Shown: positions 1 through 9,033 of the stretch, piece by piece
How positions within the stretch are numbered: position 1 is the first letter of the stretch
Layout: each line of letters starts with the position of its first letter
NCBI GenBank assembly: GCA_963817735.1
Contig: CAWFPP010000009.1
Span: 372,001-436,000 of the forward strand
Length of the DNA: 64,000 bases
Direction: 5' to 3'
Origin: Bog-473 sp963817735
GTDB taxonomy: Bacteria; Actinomycetota; Acidimicrobiia; Acidimicrobiales; RAAP-2
Position numbers and translations under genes: made by a program
Notes under the pieces: generated by a model
What the model saw: only the letters and a program-made list of their open reading frames with translations
The model's database searches: none
Told to the model about the DNA's origin: nothing

Positions 1-1172
1 TCCTCGGCATCCTGATCGGCATCGCCGGCGTGATTATCGCCGTGGGCCTCGGCGAAGGCGCCTCGGGCCAGGTCACCTCCGAGATCAATTCACTCGGCTC
101 GAACGTCCTAACCATCACGCCCGGCAGCACGACGTCGACCTCGGGCATTCGCGAGGCGTTGGGATCGGCGTCCACGCTGACCACGGCGGACGTGGCGGCG
201 CTGGCCTCCCCCGTCGACGCCCCCGACATCAAGGCGGTGGCCGGCATCACCTCTTCCTCCGAGGTTCTGACGGCGGGCAGCGAGACGGCCACGACGACCG
301 TGCAGGGGACGACACCGTCATGGCTCACCGTCCGAGGGCGCACGGTGGCCCAAGGCCGCTTTCTCGACAATCAGGATGTGAAGGACCTGAGTGCCGTCGT
401 GGTCCTGGGCGAGACCACAGCCTCCGAGCTCTTCAGCCGGGGGGACCCCGTCGGTCAGACGGTCGACGTGAACGGCGTACCGCTCACCGTCGTCGGCGTG
501 CTGACGTCGACCGGCTCTTCCACGTCGTCGTCGAGCACCACGGATCCCGACGACACGGCGATCATCCCCATCACGACGGGCGCCGAGCGCATCTTCGGCG
601 GCACCTCGCGGAACGCGGTCAGCTCCATTGCGGTGCAGGCCCGTTCGTCGGCCGACCTGACCGGGGCTTATCAGGAGGCCGACCATCTCCTCTTGCAGCT
701 ACACGGCATCACGGACTCCGCCGATGCGGACTTCACGATCACCTCGCAGGCGTCGCTCATCGCTGCCAACACATCGGTGGACCACACCCTGACGATCCTG
801 CTGGGTGGAATCGCCGCCATTTCGCTGATTGTGGGCGGCATCGGCGTCATGAACATCATGCTGGTATCGGTCACCGAGCGCATCAGGGAGATCGGGTTGC
901 GCAAGGCGCTGGGTGCCACGCCCCGGGTCATCCGCCGCCAGTTCCTGGTCGAGGCATCGGTGCTCGGATTGATCGGCGGAATGTTGGGGGTGCTGGCCGG
1001 ACTGCTCGGCGTGGTCTATCTGCCCGGCCTCATCGGAGACCCCATTTCTTCCAGCCCGACCGCCGCGGTCGGGGCGCTGGCCATCGCGCTGGCGATCGGC
1101 GTTCTGTTCGGGGTCTACCCCGCCAGTCGGGCGGCCACGCTCGCCCCCATCGACGCCCTGCGCAGCGAGTGA
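1..1172 (+). CDS. MacB-like ABC transporter permease, 5' end cut by the window
   Basis: About 389 residues are visible and the frame is open to the left edge (LGILIGIAGVIIAVG), so the start lies outside the window. The visible part begins in the first membrane helix. A large extracytoplasmic MacB_PCD-type domain follows, and then the FtsX-type core of three helices. The junction GGIGVMNIMLVSVTERIREI followed by GLRKALGA is the hallmark of MacB/LolCE-type permeases. The C-terminus (VYPASRAATLAPIDALR) is also typical. Such permeases work with an ATPase and a periplasmic adaptor to expel peptides, antibiotics or envelope substrates by mechanotransmission. The adaptor is two genes downstream; the ATPase is presumably upstream of the window. 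The substrate is unknown. Confidence 0.93.
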   Translation, partial: LGILIGIAGVIIAVGLGEGASGQVTSEINSLGSNVLTITPGSTTSTSGIREALGSASTLTTADVAALASPVDAPDIKAVAGITSSSEVLTAGSETATTTVQGTTPSWLTVRGRTVAQGRFLDNQDVKDLSAVVVLGETTASELFSRGDPVGQTVDVNGVPLTVVGVLTSTGSSTSSSSTTDPDDTAIIPITTGAERIFGGTSRNAVSSIAVQARSSADLTGAYQEADHLLLQLHGITDSADADFTITSQASLIAANTSVDHTLTILLGGIAAISLIVGGIGVMNIMLVSVTERIREIGLRKALGATPRVIRRQFLVEASVLGLIGGMLGVLAGLLGVVYLPGLIGDPISSSPTAAVGALAIALAIGVLFGVYPASRAATLAPIDALRSE

Positions 1173-1229
1173 TCCCGTGCCCAGAACGACACACACCACA
1201 CACAAGCAAAAGAAAGAGGAAGTAGGACG

Positions 1230-2183
1230 ATGCAGTCACTGACCAGCCGGAGCACCAACCGACGGCGTTTCATGCGTCTCGGCGGCGCGGGCGCCACGGC
1301 GCTGCTCGCCGCAACCGCATTGGCCTCCGCAGCGGGAGCAGCCAGCACGCCGGCCAACGCTCCCATGGGGGCCACGGGCAGCGTGGCATCCCTCGGCGCA
1401 TCGAGCATGGAGGTCCAGAATCCGAGCTCGGGGCAGACGACGGTGAACTGGAGCCCGACCACCACGTTCTCCAAGACGGCGACCGAGGCGGTCAACGCGA
1501 TCGTCAGCGGTGATTGCGTCACGGTGAGCGGGACGCCCTCGAAGAAGTCCAAGACGACGATCGCGGCGCGCACCATCACCGTGAACACGGCCAATTCGTC
1601 GGGATCGTGCACCACCCTGGGTAGCCGCACCGGCGCGGCGGGCGCAGGTGGGGCCGGGGCATTCCCGGGTGGTGGCGGAGCCTTCCGCACCGGCGGTGGC
1701 TTCGGCGGTGGCAGTGCCGAAGGTGGGACGCGTCCGACCTTCGGCGGAGGCGGTTCCTCCAACTTCCGCAAGGCCTTCGCGAACCTGGCCATTGCCTCGG
1801 GCAAGGTGACCGGTGTCAGCGGCTCCACCCTGACGGTGTCGGGCATCAGCATCAGCCCAGGCGCCTTCACCAAGTCCTCGTCGAAGACCAAGAAGCCGAC
1901 CAAGCCCAGCACCAAGACCGAGACCCTCAAGGTGACCACTGCGAGTTCGACCACGGTCAGCGCCACGCAGACAGCCGCGTCGACCGACCTCGCCGTGGGT
2001 GACTGCGTCAGCGCCTTCGGCCCGGCCGCGACGAACGGCTCGGTTACGGCGACCACCGTGCGCATCACCGCGACGAGCGGGACCTGCAGCGGCGGGTTCG
2101 GGGGCTTCGGCGGCGGAGGCGGAGGCTTTGGCGGCGGACCCGGCGGCGGCGGCTTCGGTGGTGGCGGAGGGACCAGTGCCTAA
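1230..2183 (+). CDS. Secreted DUF5666-like protein with Tat-type signal and Gly-rich tail
   Basis: 317 aa. The N-terminus has a twin-arginine-like motif (TNRRRFMRLGG), a hydrophobic Ala-rich stretch and an ASAAGAA-type cleavage region, so export through Tat is likely. The mature part holds two copies of a beta-rich module (GSVASLGASSMEVQN... and SGKVTGVSGSTLTVSG...), each ending in GDCV. This resembles the DUF5666 pattern, recognised by eye. The last 30 residues are almost only Gly and Phe (GGFGGGGGGFGG). The ribosome-binding site is probably GAGGAAGTAGG just before ATG 1230. The gene sits between the permease and adaptor of a MacAB-like pump and overlaps the adaptor start, which suggests a joint envelope role. 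No function is known. Confidence 0.75.
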   Translation: MQSLTSRSTNRRRFMRLGGAGATALLAATALASAAGAASTPANAPMGATGSVASLGASSMEVQNPSSGQTTVNWSPTTTFSKTATEAVNAIVSGDCVTVSGTPSKKSKTTIAARTITVNTANSSGSCTTLGSRTGAAGAGGAGAFPGGGGAFRTGGGFGGGSAEGGTRPTFGGGGSSNFRKAFANLAIASGKVTGVSGSTLTVSGISISPGAFTKSSSKTKKPTKPSTKTETLKVTTASSTTVSATQTAASTDLAVGDCVSAFGPAATNGSVTATTVRITATSGTCSGGFGGFGGGGGGFGGGPGGGGFGGGGGTSA

Positions 2184-3972
2184 GTCGGGCTCACGCTCTG
2201 GTTGGGGCCGTGCCGGGCACCGGCGCGCCGTCCTGATCGGTGCGGTCGTTGCCATGGTGATCCTCGGCGGCGGCGTGGCCGCCTGGGCCGAGGTCGGGAA
2301 CGGCAGCGCCGGGTACCGCACGGCGGCGGTGACCCGCGCCGACATCGGGACGACGCTCGACGTCGTCGGTGACGTCGAGCCGGTCAGCGACGCCGCGTCG
2401 TCGTTCCAGGTGGCCGGTCAGGTCGCCAGCATCTCCGTGGCACCCGGGCAGGTCGTCACGGCTGGGCAGACGCTGGGCACGCTCGACACGACCGCCCTGA
2501 GCGAGTCCGTTTCGTCCGCCCAGTCCACGGTCGCTGCGGACGAGGCCAAGCTCGTCGAGGACGAGGAGAGCGAGACCAGTTCCTCGGCCTCGCCCTCGGC
2601 CTCCAAGGCCCCGACCTCGACCCCGTCGTCGACCACCACAACCACCACCACGCCCTCGCCATCGCGTGGGACGACGAGTGGCCAGAGCGCCACTGTCACC
2701 TCCGATCAGAGCACGCTGACCAGCGACGAGTCGACCCTGAAGACCGACCAGAACAAAGAGGCGGCCGACCTGGCGCAGGCCCAGAGTGACTGCACCACCG
2801 CCAACACCGCAACGACGACCGGACAGGCCACGTGTGAGGCGGCGCTCCAGACGGTCTCGTCAGACGAGCAGCGGGTGTCAAAGGATCAGACCACCGTGTC
2901 GAAGGACGAGACCGCCCTCGGGCAGGCGCTCGATGCCGAGTCCTCGAGCGGCAGCACGTCGACGACCGGGACCTCGGGTACGGCCCCGACCCAGGGCGGC
3001 CACACCGTCGATGCAACCGACGCGACGACGGGCAACACGGGCAATACTGGCTCCGGCTTCACCGGCTCGGGCGCAACCGGCTCGGGCGCAACCGGCTCGG
3101 GCGCAACCGGCTCGGGTTCCACTGGCTCGGGCGCCACCGGCTCGGGCGGATCCGGCTCGGGCTCCACGGGAGCCGACACTGACACGCCCGAGCAGATCGC
3201 CTCCGATCAGGCGGCCATCGACTCCGCCGAGGCCGACCTGGTCAATGCCGAGCAGTCGCTCAACGAGACCACCTTGAACAGTCCGATCGCCGGCACCGTT
3301 GTCTCGGTGGACGTCGCGGTGGGCGACACGGTCAGCGCCGATTCGAGCACCGACATCATCACGATCATCGGCACCAAGTCCTACGAGGTCCAGGGCACCC
3401 TCGATAGCTCGCAGGTCCCCTCGGTGAAGGTGGGTCAGAGCGCCTCGGTCCAGGTCGACGGCACGCAGGGGTCGTTGACCGGCACCGTGTCCCAGGTCGG
3501 CCCCGTCCAATCGAGCGACGGCGAGTACAGCTACCCGGTCGTGGTCGAGCTGCCCGCCTCCAGCGAGGCGCTGTTCACCGGCTCGACGGCCAACGTCTTG
3601 ATCGACACCGGATCGGTATCCAACGTGGTGGCCGTGCCCACCTCGGCCGTCGAGACGACGGGAACCCGCTCGTACGTCCTCGAGATCGACAAGGGAGTGT
3701 TGACCACGAAGGTCATCAAGGTCGGCATGGTGGGTGACACGTACACCCAGGTTCTTTCGGGCCTGAGCGACGGACAGAGCGTCGTGCTCGCCGATTACGC
3801 CGAGGCGGTCCCCTCGTCCAACACCGACCTCACCAACGCCCTGGGCGGTGGTGGTGGCTTCGGCGGTGGTGGCTTCGGTGGCTTCGGCGGTGGTGCCTTC
3901 GGTGGCGCCGGGGGCGGCGGCGCGGCCTTCCAAATCAAGAGCCCGGCCAGCGGCGGGGGTTTCGGCGGCTGA
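2176..3972 (+). CDS. MacA/HlyD-family periplasmic adaptor with repeat-filled linker
   Basis: 598 aa from GTG 2176, chosen because it overlaps the previous stop by 8 bp and follows GGAGGG. There is one N-terminal membrane helix (about residues 18-38, AVLIGAVVAMVILGGGVAAWA). Two half-lipoyl motifs (SISVAPGQVVTAGQ and TVVSVDVAVGDTV) flank the hairpin. A beta-barrel and a membrane-proximal domain follow (SYVLEIDKGVLTTKVIKVG). The hairpin that is normally coiled coil is interrupted by a Ser/Thr/Pro-rich stretch and an eight-copy GSGAT-like repeat. The C-terminus is a Gly/Phe-rich tail like the one on the preceding protein. The family links inner-membrane MacB-type transporters to the cell exterior; in a Gram-positive it may bind cell-wall or extracellular partners. 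Confidence 0.88.
   Translation: MPKSGSRSGWGRAGHRRAVLIGAVVAMVILGGGVAAWAEVGNGSAGYRTAAVTRADIGTTLDVVGDVEPVSDAASSFQVAGQVASISVAPGQVVTAGQTLGTLDTTALSESVSSAQSTVAADEAKLVEDEESETSSSASPSASKAPTSTPSSTTTTTTTPSPSRGTTSGQSATVTSDQSTLTSDESTLKTDQNKEAADLAQAQSDCTTANTATTTGQATCEAALQTVSSDEQRVSKDQTTVSKDETALGQALDAESSSGSTSTTGTSGTAPTQGGHTVDATDATTGNTGNTGSGFTGSGATGSGATGSGATGSGSTGSGATGSGGSGSGSTGADTDTPEQIASDQAAIDSAEADLVNAEQSLNETTLNSPIAGTVVSVDVAVGDTVSADSSTDIITIIGTKSYEVQGTLDSSQVPSVKVGQSASVQVDGTQGSLTGTVSQVGPVQSSDGEYSYPVVVELPASSEALFTGSTANVLIDTGSVSNVVAVPTSAVETTGTRSYVLEIDKGVLTTKVIKVGMVGDTYTQVLSGLSDGQSVVLADYAEAVPSSNTDLTNALGGGGGFGGGGFGGFGGGAFGGAGGGGAAFQIKSPASGGGFGG
3049..3168 (+). repeat. Eight tandem 15-bp repeats inside the adaptor gene
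   Basis: Eight consecutive 15-bp units of the form GGCTCGGGCGCAACC are in frame and encode GSGAT with variants GSGFT, GSGST, GSGGS. Copies 2, 3 and 4 are identical. Such perfect in-frame repeats can gain or lose units by slippage without breaking the reading frame, so linker length may vary between strains. Confidence 0.93.
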
Positions 3973-4028
3973 GCCCAACGGCCAGCGCGCCACACCCGGC
4001 AGCACAATCCCCCGCGCCTGACACTACG

Positions 4029-4472
4029 GTGGTCGCCGTGGCAGCGATCCGGCTCGATCAGGTGAACCTCGTCGTGCGCGACGTGCCGGCCAGCCGTGCG
4101 TTCTACGCCCGTCTCGGGCTCGAGTTCGACGACGGCGGGGACACGGTGTGGGCGGAGCACCACGTGTCGGTCCGGCAGGGCGCGAACGTCCCCCTCGACG
4201 TGGATCTCGACAGCGTGCCCTTCGCCGGGCGCTGGAACGAGGGGTGGCCCGGCGGGAGCGGCGCCATCCTCGGGTTCAAGGTGGAGAGCCGGGACGAGGT
4301 CGACGCCCTGGTGGCCTCACTGGTGGGTGCCGGCGTATCGGTCCAGCAGCAGCCGTACGACGCCTTCTGGGGCGCTCGCTACGCGGTGGTCAGTGACCCT
4401 GACGGCAACGGTGTCGGCATCATGAGCCCGATCGACCCGGCCCGCCGCAGCGACGAGCCCCCGCCTTCGTGA
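4029..4472 (+). CDS. VOC-superfamily (glyoxalase/bleomycin-resistance-like) protein
   Basis: 147 aa with the vicinal-oxygen-chelate pattern: an N-terminal strand-helix unit (IRLDQVNLVVRDVPASRAFYA) and a C-terminal metal-binding strand (YAVVSDPDGNGVGIM). These proteins bind a metal or small hydrophobic ligand; the substrate cannot be predicted. GTG 4029 is taken as start, with GTG 4038 an alternative. The stop overlaps the start of the pyrophosphatase gene by 4 bp (GTGA), so the two are probably translationally coupled. Confidence 0.8.
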   Translation: MVAVAAIRLDQVNLVVRDVPASRAFYARLGLEFDDGGDTVWAEHHVSVRQGANVPLDVDLDSVPFAGRWNEGWPGGSGAILGFKVESRDEVDALVASLVGAGVSVQQQPYDAFWGARYAVVSDPDGNGVGIMSPIDPARRSDEPPPS

Positions 4473-4975
4473 GCGCCGGACCGGACGAGGCCATCGACGT
4501 CGTCGTCGAGATCCCCACCGGGAGCCGGAACAAGTACGAGTACGACCACGAACAGCATGTGATCCGGCTGGACCGCCGCCTGTTCACCGCCACGGCCTAT
4601 CCGGCGGACTACGGCTTCGTCCCCGACACCCTGGCCGGGGACGGCGACCCCCTCGACGCACTGGTGCTGGTCACCGATCCGACCTTCCCGGGCTGCGTCG
4701 TGCGGGTGCGGATCCTCGGCATGTTCTCCATGCGCGACGAGAAAGGCGTGGACGCCAAGTTGATCTGCGTCCTCGAGCACGACCCCCAGTGGGACGGTGC
4801 ACGCGACATCGGTGACGTGCCCGAGCACCTGCGCAATGAGATCGCACATTTCTTCAGCATCTACAAGGATCTCGAGCCCGAGAAGTCGGTCGAGGTCCAG
4901 GGCTTCGCCGACCGGGCCGGCGCGCTGGCGGAACTCGAGCAGTGCCGGATCGCCTACCGTGCGGTCGAGACTTAG
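4469..4975 (+). CDS. ppa: Inorganic pyrophosphatase, family I
   Basis: 168 aa, normal for a bacterial family I soluble pyrophosphatase. It hydrolyses PPi to two phosphates in the cytoplasm and so drives biosynthetic reactions. The signature DGDPLDALVL carries the Mg-binding aspartates. Upstream the EIPTGSRNKYEYD stretch contributes the lysine, glutamate and tyrosine of the active site, and FTATAYPADYGFVPDT is also characteristic. The start is GTG in a GTGA overlap with the glyoxalase-like gene. An NTF2-like gene follows with an 18-bp gap. Confidence 0.96.
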   Translation: MSAGPDEAIDVVVEIPTGSRNKYEYDHEQHVIRLDRRLFTATAYPADYGFVPDTLAGDGDPLDALVLVTDPTFPGCVVRVRILGMFSMRDEKGVDAKLICVLEHDPQWDGARDIGDVPEHLRNEIAHFFSIYKDLEPEKSVEVQGFADRAGALAELEQCRIAYRAVET

Positions 4976-4992
4976 GAGAGGGAGGGACGACC

Positions 4993-5496
4993 GTGCCGTT
5001 TCCGCGTGACGAGGTCCAGGCAACAGTGGAGCGCTACCACACGCTGCGTGAGCGCATCGACGAGGGTCTCGAGCCCGACGCCTTCGGCGTGCTGGCCGAC
5101 TTCTACACCGAGGACGCCGTCTACATCGACGGCGCCTGGGGCCGCATCGAGGGCCGCGAAGCCATTGCCCACTGGCTGGTGGACTCCATGCTGGGCATGG
5201 AGGACTGGAAATTCCCGATCGAGTTCACCGCCATCGAGGGGAACGACGTCGTGGTGAAGTGGACCCAGATCATGCCGAGGACCAGGCCGGACGGGACGCC
5301 CTACCGGCAGTCCGGCTACTCACGCCTCATCTACGCCGGTGACGGGAAGTTCTCCTACGAGGAGGACACCTACAACATGGCCCACGTGCTCGAGGACATC
5401 GAGGCCAGCGGCTGGACCCCGAACGGCTCCATGAACGTGCCGCCGGCGCACCCCGATCGGAACTTCGACATCCCGCCGGGGGCTGTCGTCAACTAA
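4993..5496 (+). CDS. NTF2-like (SnoaL-type) protein
   Basis: 167 aa from GTG 4993, preferred because GGAGAGGGAGGG lies just upstream; an in-frame ATG at 4942 would overlap ppa. The sequence has the cone-shaped NTF2/SnoaL-like pattern: a long N-terminal helix, then FYTEDAVYIDGAWGRIEGREAI, then DVVVKWTQI and a final strand. This fold is used by isomerases, cyclases and ligand-binding proteins, so the name says little about the reaction. Homologous proteins are common in mycobacteria and acidimicrobia. The stop overlaps the stop of the convergent htrA gene by a few bases. Confidence 0.72.
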   Translation: MPFPRDEVQATVERYHTLRERIDEGLEPDAFGVLADFYTEDAVYIDGAWGRIEGREAIAHWLVDSMLGMEDWKFPIEFTAIEGNDVVVKWTQIMPRTRPDGTPYRQSGYSRLIYAGDGKFSYEEDTYNMAHVLEDIEASGWTPNGSMNVPPAHPDRNFDIPPGAVVN

Positions 5497-7169
5497 GGCG
5501 TTCCTCCGGTCCCACCGGAGTTCCCGAAGCCGGGGAAGCCGCCCCCGCCAAAGGGGTTGGTCGATCCGGAGCCGCTGTTGCCCTCTTGCTGTTGGGCTTC
5601 GGCCTGGCTCCCGAGGGTGGCCGTGGCCGTCCGCTTGCTGTCTCCTACGTAGTAGGTGATGGAGACGGACTGACCGGCCTTGGCGTTCTGCACGACCTTC
5701 TGCAGGTCGTCCGACGACGTGATGGTCGTGCCGTCGATGTCGACGATGACGTCGCCTTGCACCAAGCCGGCCTTGGCGGCCGGCGAGCCCGAGATCACGC
5801 TGAGGATGACGGCGCCGGAGGTGGGCGTGAAGCCGTACTGCTGACGCAGCGCCGGCGTCAGAGTCGTGATGTCCACGCCCAGATAGCCGCCACCGTTCCC
5901 GGACTGACCACCCTTCTCGAGCTGGGAGATGAGCGACTCGACGGTGGCGGCCGGAATGGCGAAGCCGATGTTCTGTGACGACGTCCCGTCGCTCGAGGTC
6001 CCCGCCACGGCGGTGTTCATGCCGATGACCTGGCCCGATGTGTCGATCAGGGGACCCCCGGAGTTCCCGGGGTTGATGGCGGCGTCCGTCTGGATCATGT
6101 TCTGGAGGGTCTCGGTCTGAGTCCCCTCTCCCCCGGCGGTCACGGAGCGTCCCAATGCCGAGATGATGCCCTGGGTCACCGTGGGCGTGCCTGCCGCGAG
6201 GCCCAGAGCGTTCCCGATGGCAACGACGGCGTCCCCGACGACGGCCTTGCTGGAGTTCCCGAAGGTGACGGTGGGCAGGTCCGACGCATTGTTGATCTTG
6301 AGCAGCGCCACATCCTTGGACTGGTCGTACCCGACCAGCGTCGTGGGGAGGGCCTTGGTCTGGCCGTACTCGGTGACCGTGATGGTGCCGGTGTTGCCCC
6401 CCTCGCTGTAGAGCTCGATGACATGGTTGTTCGTGATGACCTCACCGTTGGAGGTGATGATCATCCCGGTGCCCTCGTCCTCGCTTCCGTTCGACTTGAC
6501 GTCAATGGAGACGACGGAGTGGATCACCTTGTTCACCAGCTCGGGGATCGTGACGTTCCCACTGAGCACGGCCGCGCCGGGTGACGCGTTGCTCTCGTGG
6601 ATGGTGACGCTGGTGCCACCGCTGCCGTTGCTGTTGTTGTCCGCCACGGCCGTCACACCGGCACCGATGGCGCCGCCGATGAGGGCCGCCACGATCGCCA
6701 CGGGCAGCCAGGCCCGCAGCTTGCCCGGCGTGCCGCGGCTGCCGCGCGGAGGAGTGGCGCCCGGGTACGTCGCGTCGCCGCCCGCCGGGGGGTACGAGAA
6801 CGGGACCGCCGTCGGCGTGACTGCCGTCGGCGTGACCGGCGTGGCCGGGCCGGCGGCGGAGGCCGACGGTGGCGCCCATGAGCCGGGCGGAGGTGGAGGG
6901 TACGACGAGCCCGCGCCAGGTGCAGCGAAGGCCGGTGGTCCAGGCTGTGTTGCGTCGGCCCCGCCCGCAGGCGCCGCAAAGGACGGAGTCGCCGCCGGCG
7001 GGACCTGAGCTCCGTCGCGCTCCTCTCCTCCGGCGCCGGGAGTCGGCGTCGGCTCCTCCGGGGCGGCTGGTTGCCCTGCGGGGCTGGTCGCGCCGAAAGG
7101 AGACGCGGCGGCTTCTTCGGGTGTGCCGGCAGAGGGATCCGACCCTGGCTGCTCGGTGTCCTCGCTCAT
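5493..7169 (-). CDS. HtrA/DegP-like membrane-anchored serine protease with PDZ domain
   Basis: 558 aa from ATG 7169, which has an excellent AGGAGG 7-8 bases upstream; the frame runs further but without such a site. Residues 1-150 are a Pro/Ala-rich cytoplasmic region. A single helix (about 153-176, LPVAIVAALIGGAIGAGV) anchors a trypsin-like domain outside. The catalytic triad is visible: His249 (ITNNHVIE), Asp286 (SKDVALLKI) and Ser370 (INPGNSGGP). A PDZ domain follows at about 445-545 (GYLGVDITTL... GLVQGDVIVDIDG), then a Gly/Asn-rich tail. These proteases handle misfolded envelope proteins and cut signalling substrates. The gene is divergent from 7336-8589. Confidence 0.95.
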   Translation of the reverse strand: MSEDTEQPGSDPSAGTPEEAAASPFGATSPAGQPAAPEEPTPTPGAGGEERDGAQVPPAATPSFAAPAGGADATQPGPPAFAAPGAGSSYPPPPPGSWAPPSASAAGPATPVTPTAVTPTAVPFSYPPAGGDATYPGATPPRGSRGTPGKLRAWLPVAIVAALIGGAIGAGVTAVADNNSNGSGGTSVTIHESNASPGAAVLSGNVTIPELVNKVIHSVVSIDVKSNGSEDEGTGMIITSNGEVITNNHVIELYSEGGNTGTITVTEYGQTKALPTTLVGYDQSKDVALLKINNASDLPTVTFGNSSKAVVGDAVVAIGNALGLAAGTPTVTQGIISALGRSVTAGGEGTQTETLQNMIQTDAAINPGNSGGPLIDTSGQVIGMNTAVAGTSSDGTSSQNIGFAIPAATVESLISQLEKGGQSGNGGGYLGVDITTLTPALRQQYGFTPTSGAVILSVISGSPAAKAGLVQGDVIVDIDGTTITSSDDLQKVVQNAKAGQSVSITYYVGDSKRTATATLGSQAEAQQQEGNSGSGSTNPFGGGGFPGFGNSGGTGGTP

Positions 7170-7335
7170 GTGGATCCTCCTGAAGGGGACGTGGCACGCT
7201 CGCACCGCTGCACGGTGGGAGTGGGCCCGTCCCGGTGGCTCCCGCAGTCCAGCGGACGTCCTCGGCCATGTTATTGGATGGCAATCGCGGGTTGTCATCG
7301 GGCAGGGCCGCCAGGCGAGGTAGCGTGTCCGCCGC

Positions 7336-8589
7336 ATGTCACGCCACATCGACATCGAATTGACGAGCCAGACGGGCGACGGGTCGTGGACCTGGCGCGC
7401 CGCCGGGGCACGTCAGCCCAAGGGGACCGTGGGTGCGGCACTGGTGCCGCCCGGGGAGGCCGTCGGCGCGGTGCTGCGCGCCGACGTCGAAATAGGGCTC
7501 GAGGGCATTGAGATCCTGTCGCTCACGCCGGCGAAGCCGGTTCGCTCCCCGGAGAAGGTGGAAGGCCGGATCGAGGTGCGGGGCACGCCCAAGCGCGCGC
7601 CCGACGTCTCAGTCATCTTGGCCCCGGGCTCGGACAAGCGACGTCGCGACGACGACGGCGAGCGGCGGGAGCGTCGCGGCGGACGCCGTGGCCCTGAAGG
7701 TGAAGGCCGGCGCGACGAGCGCGGCGGCGATCGCCCGCCGCGCGCCGGTGCCGGCCCGCGGCGGCCGGGCGCGCGGCGTCCCGGGGAGGGTGAGGGCAGG
7801 CCGGCGCGCGGCGAGCGCCCGGCGGCACTCACGTCGACGGTGCACCGCAATGCCATGCTGGCGGCGCTGCGACCTGAGCAGATCCCCGTGGCCGAGCAGC
7901 TCCTGCGCGGCGGGCTTCAGGCCGTCCGGCAGGCCATCGAGGCGCAGAACACCTCGAACAAGGCGGCCGGGAAGCCGCCGGTGGCCGCCGATGCGCTCCT
8001 GGCCATGGCCGACGAGCTGCTGCCGGCGGTGCGACTGGCTGATTGGAAGGACCGGGCGTCGGTCGCCCAGACGACGGGCAAGGACTACCGGCTGCGTGAG
8101 CTCCGGGCGGTGGTGGCAGCCTCCCGTACGGTGAATCTCGACGAAGAGGGCCGCGTCATGGCCAAGGCGCTCCAGGAGTCGCTGGACCAGCGGACGACGG
8201 CGCTGCGGGAAGAATGGCTCGCCCGCATGACCAACGCGCTGAACGACGGGAGGGTGCAGCAGGCGGTCGAGGCCTCCATCCGGCCGCCCGAGCCCGGCAC
8301 CCGGTGCCCGGCCGAGCTGGCGGTCAGGTTGGCCGCTGCCGCCGGAGAGGCCATGACGGCCGACCTGGCGCCCGAGGACTGGCTGCGCCTGCTCGACGCC
8401 GTCGTGGCTTCGCCCGTGCGACGCACCGTCAAGCCCGTCGGCATACCCGACGACGAAGTGGCCAAGCAGGCGGCGCGCAACGCCGCCGGTGCCGTGCCCG
8501 CCCTGGCCCGGCTGCTCGGGTTGCGCATCCCGCCCCCACCGCCGCGTCGGGTGAACGCCGAGCGCCGGTTCAGTCCAACCGGCGGCTGA
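7336..8589 (+). CDS. Conserved hypothetical protein with basic middle segment
   Basis: 417 aa and not assigned to a named family. The N-terminal 90 residues form a small beta-rich domain (GTVGAALVPPGEAVGAVLRADVE). Residues about 100-165 are a low-complexity Arg/Gly/Glu region (RRERRGGRRGPEGEG), often seen in RNA-binding or ribosome-associated proteins. The remainder is helical (LREEWLARMTNALNDGRV) and ends in a Pro/Arg-rich tail. A KOW-like N-terminus is possible but cannot be shown by eye. An RNA-related role is only suggested by the Arg/Gly stretch. The 3' end overlaps the convergent GNAT gene by 20 bp. Confidence 0.7.
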   Translation: MSRHIDIELTSQTGDGSWTWRAAGARQPKGTVGAALVPPGEAVGAVLRADVEIGLEGIEILSLTPAKPVRSPEKVEGRIEVRGTPKRAPDVSVILAPGSDKRRRDDDGERRERRGGRRGPEGEGRRDERGGDRPPRAGAGPRRPGARRPGEGEGRPARGERPAALTSTVHRNAMLAALRPEQIPVAEQLLRGGLQAVRQAIEAQNTSNKAAGKPPVAADALLAMADELLPAVRLADWKDRASVAQTTGKDYRLRELRAVVAASRTVNLDEEGRVMAKALQESLDQRTTALREEWLARMTNALNDGRVQQAVEASIRPPEPGTRCPAELAVRLAAAAGEAMTADLAPEDWLRLLDAVVASPVRRTVKPVGIPDDEVAKQAARNAAGAVPALARLLGLRIPPPPPRRVNAERRFSPTGG

Positions 8590-9028
8590 GGGTCAACAGC
8601 CGGGCGGTGAAACCGGCCGCCTCCAAGCGTTGCTTGGTCGTCCGGTCCCCCGGCAGTGCCAGCGCGTCGACCGTGTCGCAGCCCCGTTCGCTGCACCAGT
8701 CCACCCCGGCGTCCATGAGCGCCGCACCGACGCCGACGCCGCGGGCACCCGTCTCCACGTAGCAGCACTCGATCAGGCCTGTGGTCACTCCGCGGGCCCC
8801 CTGGGCCGTGCTGGCGGCCAGGAGGCCGACGACGACCCCCTCGTACTCCCCGACCACGAGGTGCGCCGTGTCCCCCGGCTGGGTCCACCGCTCCAGCAGC
8901 GTGACGGTCGTGGCGTCGCCCACGAGGGCCGCGCCGCCCCGCATCGATTCGGCGGCCACGAGGGCCTGGGACAGCAGGCGCGTGCAGGTTTGGCGGTCCT
9001 CGGCGCGGGCTGGACGGGCCAGCTCCAT
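8570..9028 (-). CDS. GNAT-family N-acetyltransferase
   Basis: 152 aa. The GNAT fold is recognised from the acetyl-CoA-binding segment ARGVGVGAALMDAGVDW, which follows a beta strand (GLIECCYVETG), and from the closing strand and helix (TTKQRLEAAGF). The likely reaction is transfer of an acetyl group to an unidentified amine. It is the last gene of a minus-strand run with 9034-9570 and the DUF4193 gene, separated by 5 bp from the former. Confidence 0.85.
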   Translation of the reverse strand: MELARPARAEDRQTCTRLLSQALVAAESMRGGAALVGDATTVTLLERWTQPGDTAHLVVGEYEGVVVGLLAASTAQGARGVTTGLIECCYVETGARGVGVGAALMDAGVDWCSERGCDTVDALALPGDRTTKQRLEAAGFTARLLTLSRRLD

Positions 9029-9033
9029 CGCCG

